A stretch of 64,000 bases of DNA from Candidatus Nanopelagicales bacterium (GTDB taxonomy: Bacteria > Actinomycetota > Actinomycetes > S36-B12 > GCA-2699445): assembly GCA_037045355.1 (NCBI GenBank), contig JBAOHO010000008.1, positions 1 to 64,000 of the forward strand. Direction: 5' to 3'. Below are positions 17,244 through 26,398 of this stretch, piece by piece. Position 1 is the first letter of the stretch; each line of letters opens with the position of its first letter. The notes under the pieces were generated by a model, which saw nothing but the letters and a program-made list of their open reading frames with translations, was not told where the DNA came from and made no database searches. A program made the translations under genes and the position numbers.

Positions 17244-18323
17244 GTGTTTGTTCGCGCAGCGGCGCTCGCGTGCGCGGCGGTGTTGGTCCTTCCCGCGACC
17301 CACGCGGTCGCGGCAGAGCCCGACGACAAGGGCAAGCCCGCTCCCACCGCACAGGACAAACTCATCGTCACCCCGCTGCAGCAGGCGCAGGACCGCGTCG
17401 ACGACGCCCGCGCCGACTACGAGAAGGCGAAAGACACGGCCGATCGCTTGCTGCGTCAAGCCGACGCCGCCCGGGGTCGCGCCGACGATGCCCGGCGAGA
17501 CCTCGGCAACTTTGCGCGCGAGGCCTATGCCTCGGGGGTCAGCGAGGAACTCCTCGGACTCGCCTCCCTGTTGGACGCACCGAATCCCTCCGACGTCATC
17601 CGGCGCGCGACCGTCGCCGAGTTGCTCGCCATCCACCAGGACACCGAAGTCGCCAAAGCGTTGACGGCACTCGGTCGCGCCGACATCCTGCGCGAAGAAG
17701 CGGAGGTGCTGGTCGACCGGGCTCGCGAAGAGGTCGACCGTGCCGAGGCTGCTCTGGAGGCGCTGAAGCGCAACCTCGCGTTGATGGGCAAGCAGGCCCA
17801 GGGCCCGGCGAGCGGTCCTGGAGCCGCCGAGCTCAACAAGCTGTGCCTCCAGGCGCAGATGATCATCGACGTATGCATGACCCCGCCGTGGAGTGAGCAG
17901 AATCTGACCCGCGACGCGGTCCTGGTCGAGCGCTACACCCACATCGGCTGGCCCCAGATCAAGGTCGTCGGAGGCTGGCGACCGAGCGACCCCTATCCCG
18001 ATCACCCCAGCGGGCGGGCCGTGGACATCATGATGCCGGCCGGCGGGGGGACCGCCGAGGACGTCGCCCTGGGCGACGACATCGCGCGCTACTTCCAGGA
18101 GAACGCGGCCGACTACGGCATCTACTACATGATCTGGCGGCAGCGGATCTGGAAGAACGGCGACCCCATCGGGCAGTGGACCGGCATGTCCGACCGCGGC
18201 TCCCCGACCGCGAACCACATGGATCACGTCCACATCACCGTGACCGACGGGACCAGTGGACGGGGCTTCGACCTCGCGGTGCAGCGGTCAGCGGCGCTGC
18301 AGGACGAACTGATCCGCCGCTGA
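17244..18323 (+). CDS. Secreted coiled-coil cell-wall protein with ARB-07466-like C-terminal domain
   Basis: GTG 17244 follows a GGAGGGG ribosome site. The 359-residue product has a signal peptide ending near HAVAA and then a long coiled coil (about residues 45-185, many Ala, Asp, Arg). The C-terminal domain contains YTHIGWPQIKVVGGW, YPDHPSGRAVDIMMP and MDHVHITV. The conserved His and Asp pattern recalls the catalytic-like domain found in actinobacterial cell-wall hydrolases and D-Ala-D-Ala peptidases. The build (coiled coil plus enzyme domain) resembles RipA/NlpC proteins that act in septal peptidoglycan cleavage. Confidence 0.8.
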   Translation: MFVRAAALACAAVLVLPATHAVAAEPDDKGKPAPTAQDKLIVTPLQQAQDRVDDARADYEKAKDTADRLLRQADAARGRADDARRDLGNFAREAYASGVSEELLGLASLLDAPNPSDVIRRATVAELLAIHQDTEVAKALTALGRADILREEAEVLVDRAREEVDRAEAALEALKRNLALMGKQAQGPASGPGAAELNKLCLQAQMIIDVCMTPPWSEQNLTRDAVLVERYTHIGWPQIKVVGGWRPSDPYPDHPSGRAVDIMMPAGGGTAEDVALGDDIARYFQENAADYGIYYMIWRQRIWKNGDPIGQWTGMSDRGSPTANHMDHVHITVTDGTSGRGFDLAVQRSAALQDELIRR

Positions 18324-18474
18324 CGTTCGTTCTGCCTGGCGTTCCCTCTCGGCTGGCGTTCCCTGCGCACTGCTGATGCCTCCGCGTCGTTGCACCTCGT
18401 GCGCTGAGTCGACTCGTGCTGCGGTGGCCGACGCTCGTCACCGGACGCTCCCCGGCAGCTCATCCGGGCGAAGC

Positions 18475-21400
18475 TCAGTCGGCGCTGAAGCGGGCCGTCA
18501 CCTCGATCGGCTCCCCAGCGGGGATCTTGTACTGCGGCAACAGGTTGGCCACTCCGGGCGTATCGCCACCGACACCGCGCTGGCGCCGGTCGATGTTCAC
18601 CGTCACCGCGCTGGTGTGTTCGAGGTCATGGATGTGTTCCGCCGCGTCGAGTGCTTCCTGCGTGTACGGCCAGGCAGTGAATCCCAGCCGCGCCCCGTTG
18701 ACGTCGTCGACGCGCAGCCGACCGAACGACCCGACGGCCTCCAGCCACCTGACCTGGCTGTGGTTGCCGTTCTCCTGTGGCCGCATGTAGTCGTGGCAGA
18801 GTTCCAGGGGCGAACCTTGATGGATCGCGGTCTGGGCTCCGCGCAGGCGATCGATGTAGTTCTCGTGCGGGCCCTTGCCGTACCAACGGACAACGTCGAC
18901 GTCGGGCAACTGCAAGGTGAAGCCGAGTCGGATCATCGCCTTCTTCGGAGTGACTGCGTGGTGGGCGATGAACGAACCGTCCGGTAGGAAGTCGTACCAG
19001 AGCACACCGTTGCGGAAGTGCCGACACCGCAACTGGAACGCGAGCCGCACGATCCGATCGTTCGGCATCACCGTGAACCGTTGGACGGAGACGTTGGGGT
19101 CCTGCCAGGAGTAGTCGATGGCGAAGCGCTGCAGGCGCGGGTCGAAGTTGCCGAACCCGCGGTTGTTGTCCGTCAACGCCCGCCAGTAGTTGCGCCGCAG
19201 CGGGTTGGCCAGTAGTTCTCGCTCCCCGACCCGCCACGACTCGATCGACCCGTCAGCGAGGTTCACCGTGAACAGACAATCCCCGGCCGTGACCACGGCG
19301 CTGTCGGCGCGGGTGACCACCACCGGAGCGGGTGAGCCAGGGCCGAAGTACGGCAGCGGTGTGACGTCGCGCCGGACCTCGAACTCGTCGTAGGCAACCG
19401 TCGACCCGGCTGGTACAGCGGGATGGTCATCCAGTGTCGTGAAGGAGAAGCGGACGACGACATCGCCTCCGTCGGTCGGCGGCACGGCTGCCGGGACGTC
19501 CCACTCGACGCTGTCCCACGGATCCAGCGGCACCGGATCCAGGTGCTGCGCCGACACCACGTGACCGTCCACGAGCACCTCGACCCGAGGTCGGAACCGG
19601 TCCGCGTTCGTGAAGGAATGCCGATTCGTCAGTCGGTACCTGCCGCGGCGGGGGTCGACCGCCTCGACCACCAGGTTGCGATATCCCCAGAACACCTCCC
19701 GGGCCGCGGGATGTTCGCTGCGATCGGCGGCCAGGATTCCGTTCGCGCAGAAGTACCGGTGCGTGGGGTGGTCGCCGAAGTCGCCGCCGTACAACCACTG
19801 ATCCTGACCCTCCGGGGTGACCCGATGGATGGACTGGTCGATGTAGTCCCAGATGAACCCGCCCGCCATGTTGCGGTAGCGGTAGAACACGTCCACGTAC
19901 TCCGCGAAGTTACCCAGGCTGTTCTCCATGGCGTGCGAGTACTCGCACAACAGCACCGGCCGACCGGCCATCAGTTCCGGGGTCAACAGCTTGTCGTCGG
20001 TGAACAGCCGGTTCGTGACCAGTGTCGTGGCGGCCGGTTTCAGCGTCTCGTGCCGGCCCAACATGGCCAGTTGCTCGGCGGTGGCGTACATGCGCGACAC
20101 GACGTCACTGATGACGGGATTGTGGTCGCCCTCGTAGTGGAACGGCCGCGAGTCGTCGAGGGCCAGAGCGGCTTGGCGCATGCGCAGGAAGTTGCCTCCG
20201 CCGGGTCCACCCTCACCGGCTTCGTTGCCCAACGACCACATGACGATGCTGGGGTGGTTACGGTCGGCCAACACCATACGTTCCATGCGGTCGACCACGG
20301 CCGCGGTCCACATCGGGTTGTCACCGGGAACATTCTTGCGCCTGACCCCGTGGGTTTCCAGATCGCACTCGTCCATGACGTACAGACCCAGCTCGTCGCA
20401 CAGGTCGTACAGGATCTGCGGGTTCGGATAGTGACTCGTGCGGATGGCGTTGATGTTGAGCTGCTTGGCTTTCGTCAGGTCGTGGCGGTAGCGGTGTTGC
20501 GGCACGGCCCACCCGTGATCCGGGTCGAAGTCGTGCCGGTTCACGCCCTTGAACATGATCCGCTGCCCGTTGACCAGGAGTTGTTCATCGACGATCTCGA
20601 CACAGCGGATGCCGGTTCGAGTGCTCTTGACGTGGAGGATGTCGTCACCGGATGCCAGGACCGCCGCGACCTCGTAAAGGTGCGGTGTCTCGGCGGTCCA
20701 CAGTTGTGCGTTCGGCACCGCGATGGTCAGGGTGATTCGCTGATCGCCCGCGGCGACGTCCCGCTGGGCTGCGGGCTCCCACGTGTCACTTCCCGGGTGC
20801 CTGATCATCATCCGCACCGAGATCTGGCGGCGTACCGCGGAGACCCCGTGGAGGTCGACGGTGCACTGCAGCTGACCGTCGACGTACGGAGCCGTCAGCA
20901 GCGGCTTGACCCACAGGTCATGGATCGCGGTACGAGGTTCGCTGTTGAGCCACACGGGACGGAAGATGCCGCTGAAGAACCACATGTCCTGGTCCTCGAG
21001 GTAGCTGCCGTCGGTGAACCGAAACACCACGGCGGTCAGGGTGTTGGCTCCCGGCCGGATCAAACGGCTGATGTCGAACTCCGCGGGCAGGAACGAGCCC
21101 TGCGTGTAACCGGCGAACGCACCGTTGACGAACAGGTACATACCGGCCTTCACACCTTCGAACACCACAGTGGTGTGCCGGTCGAGCCAGTTCTCCGGGA
21201 GTGTGAACTCGCGCGTGTAGACGCCTAACTCGTTGCGGTCGGCGTCGATGTCCGGAATCCGCCCCTTGCGCTTGCCGATCCCGGGGGGATAGGTGTTCGC
21301 GAGGTAGTAGGGAATCCCGTAGCCGTGCAACTGCCACACGCCCGGGACCGGCAGGTGATCTGAGCTCGTCGCGCCCTCGGCGCCGAGGTCGAGTGGGTCC

Positions 21401-21579
21401 AGGTCCGCGACACCTTGGTGCCAGTCGAACCGCCACTCACCGGACAGGTCCAGGCGATGGTCGGCATCGTCGGGGACGCGATCCAACCCCGCGCGACCCG
21501 CGATGACGGACCGACCCGGCAGCCGGTCGACGCCGAACACGGCAGGGTCCTGCCAGGCGTCGGGGGAGATGCTGGTCAC
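18475..21579 (-). CDS. lacZ: Beta-galactosidase (GH2)
   Basis: GTG at 21579 stands behind AGGAGG with correct spacing and gives 1034 residues, close to the 1024 of E. coli LacZ. The jelly-roll domain, immunoglobulin-like domains, TIM barrel and small-chain domain follow in order. The acid/base Glu lies in WSLGNEAGEGG near residue 450 and the nucleophile Glu in LLCEYSHAMENSLGN near 545. Also present are FKGVNRHDFDPDHG and GGFIWDYIDQS. It hydrolyses beta-galactosides in the cytosol, since no signal peptide is seen. No transporter or LacI-type regulator lies beside it. Confidence 0.96.
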   Translation of the reverse strand: MTSISPDAWQDPAVFGVDRLPGRSVIAGRAGLDRVPDDADHRLDLSGEWRFDWHQGVADLDPLDLGAEGATSSDHLPVPGVWQLHGYGIPYYLANTYPPGIGKRKGRIPDIDADRNELGVYTREFTLPENWLDRHTTVVFEGVKAGMYLFVNGAFAGYTQGSFLPAEFDISRLIRPGANTLTAVVFRFTDGSYLEDQDMWFFSGIFRPVWLNSEPRTAIHDLWVKPLLTAPYVDGQLQCTVDLHGVSAVRRQISVRMMIRHPGSDTWEPAAQRDVAAGDQRITLTIAVPNAQLWTAETPHLYEVAAVLASGDDILHVKSTRTGIRCVEIVDEQLLVNGQRIMFKGVNRHDFDPDHGWAVPQHRYRHDLTKAKQLNINAIRTSHYPNPQILYDLCDELGLYVMDECDLETHGVRRKNVPGDNPMWTAAVVDRMERMVLADRNHPSIVMWSLGNEAGEGGPGGGNFLRMRQAALALDDSRPFHYEGDHNPVISDVVSRMYATAEQLAMLGRHETLKPAATTLVTNRLFTDDKLLTPELMAGRPVLLCEYSHAMENSLGNFAEYVDVFYRYRNMAGGFIWDYIDQSIHRVTPEGQDQWLYGGDFGDHPTHRYFCANGILAADRSEHPAAREVFWGYRNLVVEAVDPRRGRYRLTNRHSFTNADRFRPRVEVLVDGHVVSAQHLDPVPLDPWDSVEWDVPAAVPPTDGGDVVVRFSFTTLDDHPAVPAGSTVAYDEFEVRRDVTPLPYFGPGSPAPVVVTRADSAVVTAGDCLFTVNLADGSIESWRVGERELLANPLRRNYWRALTDNNRGFGNFDPRLQRFAIDYSWQDPNVSVQRFTVMPNDRIVRLAFQLRCRHFRNGVLWYDFLPDGSFIAHHAVTPKKAMIRLGFTLQLPDVDVVRWYGKGPHENYIDRLRGAQTAIHQGSPLELCHDYMRPQENGNHSQVRWLEAVGSFGRLRVDDVNGARLGFTAWPYTQEALDAAEHIHDLEHTSAVTVNIDRRQRGVGGDTPGVANLLPQYKIPAGEPIEVTARFSAD

Positions 21580-21627
21580 GCGGGCCTCCTCACGGGAACC
21601 TCGCCCATCGGGATGGTTCCGGGCTCT

Positions 21628-21695
21628 GTTGTGTCGGGGGACGGGTTGTGTCGGGGGACGGGTTGTGTCGGGGGACGGGTTGTCTCGGGAGTCTG
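21628..21695. repeat. 17-bp tandem repeat, 4 units
   Basis: Four units of GTTGTGTCGGGGGACGG, the last degraded, lie between the lacZ start and the end of the pirin gene. The unit is not a multiple of three and the array is non-coding. Confidence 0.92.
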
Positions 21696-21741
21696 GTTGT
21701 CGGGGTCGCCAGTCGATGCAGTGCACCCGCCGCAGGGGCCG

Positions 21742-22608
21742 TCACAAGGGTGGTGCCGGCATCCACACCTCGTGGTCGTCGGGCACGACGGGGAAGCGCT
21801 GAGCGTCCCAGTCGGACTTCGCCTGCTCGATCAGGGCGCGGTCGGATGCGACGAAGTTCCACCAGATGAAGCGGTCGCCGACGGGGTCACCGGCGAGCAG
21901 CATGGCGCGACCGGTGCCGTGCAACTCCACAGGCTCGTCACGGGCCAGTACTGCCGCCTGACCGGGTGTCAGTGCCCTTCCGGCGACGGACAACTGGCCC
22001 TGGATCGCGATGACCGCGCGCTGCGGGTACTCCGCGGGGATCGTCACGGACGCATCCCGCAACCGGATCTCTGCCTCCAGCAGCGGCGACGATCCCACGA
22101 CCGGAGAGGTCTGCCCCCACCCTGCACCCGCGGCCATCGCGATCTCGACTCCCGGCGCGCGCTCGTGGGGGATCTCATCGGCGTCGGCGTGTTCGAAAAA
22201 CGGCACGTGCCCTTCATGTTCCACCGGCAGAGCTACCCAGGTCTGTAAACCTGCGAGAGTATGGCCGCCCTCGCGCAAGGCGGCGGGTGAGCGTTCCGTG
22301 TGGCAGACACCTGCCCCGGCTGTCATCCAGTTGACGTCCCCCGGGGCGATATCGGCCACGGCGCCGGTCGAGTCGCGGTGGAGCAATCCGCCGGAGAACA
22401 GGTAGCTGAGCGTCGACAGCCCGATGTGCGGGTGTGCGTCGATGTCGGAGCCCGTCCCTTGCGCGTACTCCTCCGGCCCGATGATGTCGGCGAAGATGAA
22501 CGGCCCGACCATGCGTCGGTGACGGTACGGCAGTACCCGCCTGACGACGGACTCACCGATCGGTCGTTCCCGGGGATCGATCACCATTTCGATGGCGGTT
22601 GCGGTCAC
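21742..22608 (-). CDS. Pirin family protein
   Basis: The 288-residue cupin protein shows the pirin N-domain metal site: DAHPHIGLSTLSYLFSGGLL with two His, HRDSTG, and MTAGAGVCHTERS with His and Glu. The C-domain is typical, with AIQGQLSVAG and LLLAGDPVGDRFIWWNFVAS. Pirins are iron-binding and some act as quercetinases or regulators. The specific role is unknown. GTG at 22608 has an AGGA ribosome site seven bases upstream. It is divergent from glpF. Confidence 0.92.
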   Translation of the reverse strand: MTATAIEMVIDPRERPIGESVVRRVLPYRHRRMVGPFIFADIIGPEEYAQGTGSDIDAHPHIGLSTLSYLFSGGLLHRDSTGAVADIAPGDVNWMTAGAGVCHTERSPAALREGGHTLAGLQTWVALPVEHEGHVPFFEHADADEIPHERAPGVEIAMAAGAGWGQTSPVVGSSPLLEAEIRLRDASVTIPAEYPQRAVIAIQGQLSVAGRALTPGQAAVLARDEPVELHGTGRAMLLAGDPVGDRFIWWNFVASDRALIEQAKSDWDAQRFPVVPDDHEVWMPAPPL

Positions 22609-22745
22609 GTCACCGTCCTACCACCGATATTCGGGGGAATGAACCCCGGCAGCGGTTTCCCTCTCGTGTTCTGGGGCGGGTCGTCGTACGGTGGAGGCAG
22701 AAGCCCCGTCGCCTCCCCCGTCGGCGGGGCTTCCCCCTTGCCACC

Positions 22746-22799
22746 GGGCCCCTCCCGGGCCGCTCGCCACCCGGGCCCCTCCCGGGCCGCTCGCCACCC
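22746..22799. repeat. 27-bp direct repeat, 2 units
   Basis: Two adjacent 27-bp copies beginning GGGCCCCTCCCGGGCCGCTC lie in the divergent region between the pirin gene and glpF. Confidence 0.9.
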
Positions 22800-22878
22800 C
22801 GGGCCGCCTTCCCGCCCTGGTCCTGTGCCCGCCGGGCACCCGCTGATCCGACATCCGGCATCCGGCCCGATGCGCTGG

Positions 22879-22884
22879 TATATA
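22879..22884 (+). promoter_or_regulatory. Putative -10 element of the glpFK leaderless promoter
   Basis: TATATA ends exactly six bases before GTG 22891. It is the most AT-rich hexamer of the intergenic region and selects the GTG over the ATG at 22870. Confidence 0.6.
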
Positions 22885-22890
22885 TCCGGG

Positions 22891-23646
22891 GTGGGCTTCG
22901 ACTACTACTTCCACACGATCGCGCTCAACGAGTTCATGGGCACCGCGATCCTGGTTGCGCTGGGGTGCGGTGTCGGCGCCCTGTCCGGACTGAAGAACAG
23001 TCTGGGGTACGGCAAGGGCAACTGGATGCTCACGGCCTTCGGCTGGGGCATGGCCGTCTACGTGGGCGCCAGTGTCGCGTGGAACTCAGGCGCGAACATC
23101 AATCCGGCGGTCACGCTGGCGCTGACCGTCAACGGCACCCAGACGTGGGCCGAGTTCCCCTTCTACATCCTGGGCCAGATGGCCGGGGGCATCTTCGGTG
23201 CCTTCCTGGTGTATCTCGTCTACAAGAAGCAGTTCGACACCGAGGACCATCCGGAAACAACCGGCGGCATCTTCTACACCTCGCCGGGGGTCCGTTCCCT
23301 GGGATGGAACGTGGTGAGCGAGGCCATTGCGACGTTCATCCTCGTGTACTGGATCGTGCAACAGTCCCCCTGGGAACCCGCGGTCGCCGACCAGCCTCCG
23401 GAGTTCGGCAACATCGCGCTCGGATACGCGGGCGTGGCTTTCGCCGTCATCGCGATCGGTGCGGGAATGGGTGGCGCCACGGGCTATGCATTGAATCCGG
23501 CCCGCGACCTCGGGCCTCGGATCGCCTACGCCTTGATGCCCATCAAGGGCAAGCAGAAGATCGACTGGGGTTACTCCTGGGTTCCGGTCGTCGGCCCCTG
23601 CATCGGTGCCCTGATCGCCACAGTCTTGTACATGGTCAACTTCTAG
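22891..23646 (+). CDS. glpF: Glycerol uptake facilitator (aquaglyceroporin)
   Basis: The 251-residue membrane channel has six hydrophobic segments and the two half-helix motifs NINPAVTLAL and ALNPARDLGP of the MIP family. FNEF-like start LNEFMGTAILVALGCGVGA and a conserved Asp/Arg after the second NPA favour glycerol over water. Glycerol kinase follows 58 bp downstream in the same direction, so the pair imports and traps glycerol. The GTG start is chosen because of the leaderless promoter. Confidence 0.93.
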   Translation: MGFDYYFHTIALNEFMGTAILVALGCGVGALSGLKNSLGYGKGNWMLTAFGWGMAVYVGASVAWNSGANINPAVTLALTVNGTQTWAEFPFYILGQMAGGIFGAFLVYLVYKKQFDTEDHPETTGGIFYTSPGVRSLGWNVVSEAIATFILVYWIVQQSPWEPAVADQPPEFGNIALGYAGVAFAVIAIGAGMGGATGYALNPARDLGPRIAYALMPIKGKQKIDWGYSWVPVVGPCIGALIATVLYMVNF

Positions 23647-23704
23647 TCTGGTCATTCCAGATTCCAGCGCGCACACGTTCGGCTTTCTCGAAAGGACAGT
23701 CCCG

Positions 23705-25201
23705 ATGGCACAAGCAGTGATGGCGATCGACCAGGGAACCACCTCGACGCGGGCCATCGTGTTCGGTCACGACGGCGTGCCCATCGCCAGCGACCAACTC
23801 GAACACGAGCAGATCTTCCCGCAACCGGGCTGGGTCGAACACGACCCCATGGAGATCTGGGAGAACACCCGCGAAGTCATGGGCGGTGCCCTGGGCCGCG
23901 CGAACCTGGCGGTGTCCGACATCGCCGCCATCGGCATCACGCAGCAGCGTGAGACCACGATCGTGTGGGACCAGTCGACCGGACTGCCGATCTACAACGC
24001 GATCGTGTGGCAGGACACCCGCACCCAGGAGATCTGCGACTCACTGGGAGACGTCGACCAGTACCGGTCCCGCACCGGGTTACCGATCGCCACGTACTTC
24101 GCCGCCCCCAAGGTGCGCTGGATCTTGGACAACGTGCCCGGAGCGCGGGAGAAGGCGGACGCCGGGGACCTGCTCATGGGAACCATCGACACCTGGCTGT
24201 TGTGGAACCTGACCGGCGGCGTCAACGGTGGGCTGCACGTCACCGACCCCACCAACGCGTCCCGCACCTTGCTGATGAACCTGCAGACGTTGCAGTGGGA
24301 CCCACAGATCGCCGCTGAGATCGGCGTCCCGATGTCGATGCTGCCGCAGATCCGCAGCTCGTCGGAGGTCTACGGCACAGTGGCTGCCCCGCCCGGGATG
24401 GAAGGGGTCCCGATCGCAGGCATCCTCGGCGACCAGCAGGCCGCCACGTTCGGACAGGCGTGCCTGAGTCCCGGCGAGGCCAAGAACACCTACGGCACCG
24501 GGAACTTCGTCCTGCTGAACACGGGTACGGAGATGGTGCTGAGCCAGAACGGACTGCTCACGACCGTCTGCTACAAGATCGGCGAAGAGGAAACCGTCTA
24601 CGCCCTCGAAGGGTCGATCGCCGTCACCGGCAGTCTCATCCAGTGGCTGCGCGACAATCTGAAGTTGATCTCGTCCGCACCGCAGATCGAAGAATTGGCG
24701 CGCAGTGTCGACAACAACGGCGACTGCTACTTCGTGCCGGCGTTCTCGGGCCTGTTCGCGCCCTACTGGCGCGGTGATGCGCGCGGAGCGATCGTCGGGT
24801 TGACCCGATTCGTCAACCGGGGACACATCGCTCGAGCCGCCCTCGAAGCGGCCGCCTACCAGTCCCGCGAGGTCATCGAAGCCATGGAGGCCGACTCCGG
24901 TGTCCCGCTCGTGACGCTCAAGGTCGATGGCGGCATGGTCGTCAACGAGGTGCTGATGCAGTTCCAGGCGGACATCTTGGGAGTCCCGGTCATCCGCCCG
25001 CGCACCATCGAGACCACCGCTCTCGGTGCTGCATACGCCGCTGGGCTCGCGACCGGCTTCTGGGCCAGCCAGGACGACATCCGCGCCAACTGGGCGGAAG
25101 GCAAACGGTGGGAACCGCAGATGTCCGAAGAGGAGCGGGAACGATTGTTCGCCCGCTGGAAGCATGCGGTGGAACGGACCTTCGACTGGATCGAGAGCTG
25201 A
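23705..25201 (+). CDS. glpK: Glycerol kinase
   Basis: The 498-residue FGGY kinase phosphorylates glycerol to glycerol 3-phosphate. The start MAQAVMAIDQGTTSTRAIVF has the phosphate-1 motif. GITQQRETTIVWD is substrate-binding, and GILGDQQAATFGQACL and YGTGNFVLLNTG form the ATP site. VDGGMVVNEVLMQFQADIL lies near the C-terminus. GAAAGGA precedes the ATG. Full length and all motifs are present. No regulator of the glp genes is adjacent. Confidence 0.97.
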   Translation: MAQAVMAIDQGTTSTRAIVFGHDGVPIASDQLEHEQIFPQPGWVEHDPMEIWENTREVMGGALGRANLAVSDIAAIGITQQRETTIVWDQSTGLPIYNAIVWQDTRTQEICDSLGDVDQYRSRTGLPIATYFAAPKVRWILDNVPGAREKADAGDLLMGTIDTWLLWNLTGGVNGGLHVTDPTNASRTLLMNLQTLQWDPQIAAEIGVPMSMLPQIRSSSEVYGTVAAPPGMEGVPIAGILGDQQAATFGQACLSPGEAKNTYGTGNFVLLNTGTEMVLSQNGLLTTVCYKIGEEETVYALEGSIAVTGSLIQWLRDNLKLISSAPQIEELARSVDNNGDCYFVPAFSGLFAPYWRGDARGAIVGLTRFVNRGHIARAALEAAAYQSREVIEAMEADSGVPLVTLKVDGGMVVNEVLMQFQADILGVPVIRPRTIETTALGAAYAAGLATGFWASQDDIRANWAEGKRWEPQMSEEERERLFARWKHAVERTFDWIES

Positions 25202-25263
25202 GGGGCGCACTCCAAAGACGCTGATCCCGGCTGAGTGACCGCGACGAGAACGGACCTCCGACA

Positions 25264-26337
25264 GTGACGTCGACGACTTCGTCTCGGCTGCTGGACCAGC
25301 CCACCTGGTTCGCTGCGGTCATGGGCACCGCCGCGGTTTCGACGGTCGCAGCCGTCAACCCGGGACAACTGTCCAGTCTTGAGCCGGCCAGCGATGCGTT
25401 CGCCTGGCTGTTGTGGGCGATGAGTGTCGCGTTCTTCGTGTTCCTCGCCATCCGCGACCTGGCGGTGCGGCGCCTGGCGCCGTCCATCTGGGCGGGCTTG
25501 AAGGACCCGGCGATCGGGCCCGGCTACGCCACGATCCCCGGGGCCATCAACGTCCTCGCCCTCGCGACCTTGCGCCTGACGGGAATCATGGACCACTCGT
25601 GGGGCCCCTGGCTGGTGCTGGGCCTGGCTGTCGTGGGAACCGCCATGGGGCTGGCGCTGACGGTGGTGTTCTTCGTCAACGCCTTCGAAAGCGACAACGT
25701 GCACGCGGAGGGCATCTCGGGGACCTGGTTCATCCCCGAGACGGTCATCCTGCTGGGGGCGATCCTCTTCGGCACCATCGGCACCTCGCTTCCCACTTCG
25801 TGGCACCGCACCATGGGCGTGCTGTCGTTCGCCTGCCTGGGGATGGGGCTGTTGCTGTTCGCCCTGACCGCCAGCCTGTTCTTCAACCGCCTGGTGCTGC
25901 ACCGGCAAGCCGACAACGTGGGAGCCCCTGCGATGTGGATCATGATCAGCCCGTTGTCGGTGGGCGCCCTGGCGCTGCCGACGGTCGCGGCCAACACGTC
26001 GGAACTCAGTGGCACGTGGGGGTCCGCGGTGATCCAGTCCGCGGATTTCCTGGCGTCGCTGCTGTGGGGATTCTCGTTGTGGTGGGTGGCCGCCGCGACC
26101 CTCGTCACCATCCACGTCGGTCGGCGCGCGTTGACGTTCACGCCGGCCGATTGGGGGTTCGTGTTCCCGTCGGCGGCCCTGGTGCTGTCCACCCTCGCTC
26201 TGGGCCGACTGTGGCAGTCCGGGTTCGTCGAGGGCCTGGCAATCGCCTTCAGCTTCTTCCTCGTTCTGCTCTGGGTCAGCGTGCTGTTCTCGGCGATCGC
26301 CAGCCTGGCTCGAGAGCGCAGGGCAGCCGGAGCATGA
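25264..26337 (+). CDS. TDT-family transporter (TehA/SLAC1-like)
   Basis: The 357-residue protein has about ten hydrophobic helices. The first block, PTWFAAVMGTAAVS, has the PxWFaxxMGTG-like start of the tellurite-resistance/dicarboxylate transporter family. GTWFIPETVILLGAI and ISPLSVGALALP carry the pore-lining conserved residues. Members conduct anions such as sulphite, nitrate or malate. The substrate here is not shown. The GTG start lacks a strong ribosome site. It follows glpK by 62 bp and may be transcribed with it. Confidence 0.85.
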   Translation: MTSTTSSRLLDQPTWFAAVMGTAAVSTVAAVNPGQLSSLEPASDAFAWLLWAMSVAFFVFLAIRDLAVRRLAPSIWAGLKDPAIGPGYATIPGAINVLALATLRLTGIMDHSWGPWLVLGLAVVGTAMGLALTVVFFVNAFESDNVHAEGISGTWFIPETVILLGAILFGTIGTSLPTSWHRTMGVLSFACLGMGLLLFALTASLFFNRLVLHRQADNVGAPAMWIMISPLSVGALALPTVAANTSELSGTWGSAVIQSADFLASLLWGFSLWWVAAATLVTIHVGRRALTFTPADWGFVFPSAALVLSTLALGRLWQSGFVEGLAIAFSFFLVLLWVSVLFSAIASLARERRAAGA

Positions 26338-26386
26338 CTGCATCGGGATCTGCCGTGTTCTCGGCGCCTGAGTCGCGACTGAGCCC

Positions 26387-26392
26387 TAATGT
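26387..26392 (+). promoter_or_regulatory. Putative -10 element of the chemosensory operon (leaderless)
   Basis: TAATGT ends six bases before the GTG start at 26399 of the chemoreceptor gene. Confidence 0.6.
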
Positions 26393-26398
26393 GTTTGT

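Noticed and set aside
19423..21228. 601-codon plus-strand frame
   Set aside because: It is antisense to lacZ, which has a full set of GH2 motifs; the frame is a high-GC shadow.
22300..22890. Upstream extension of the glpF frame
   Set aside because: It overlaps the pirin gene and the 27-bp repeats and has no MIP-like sequence before GTG 22891.
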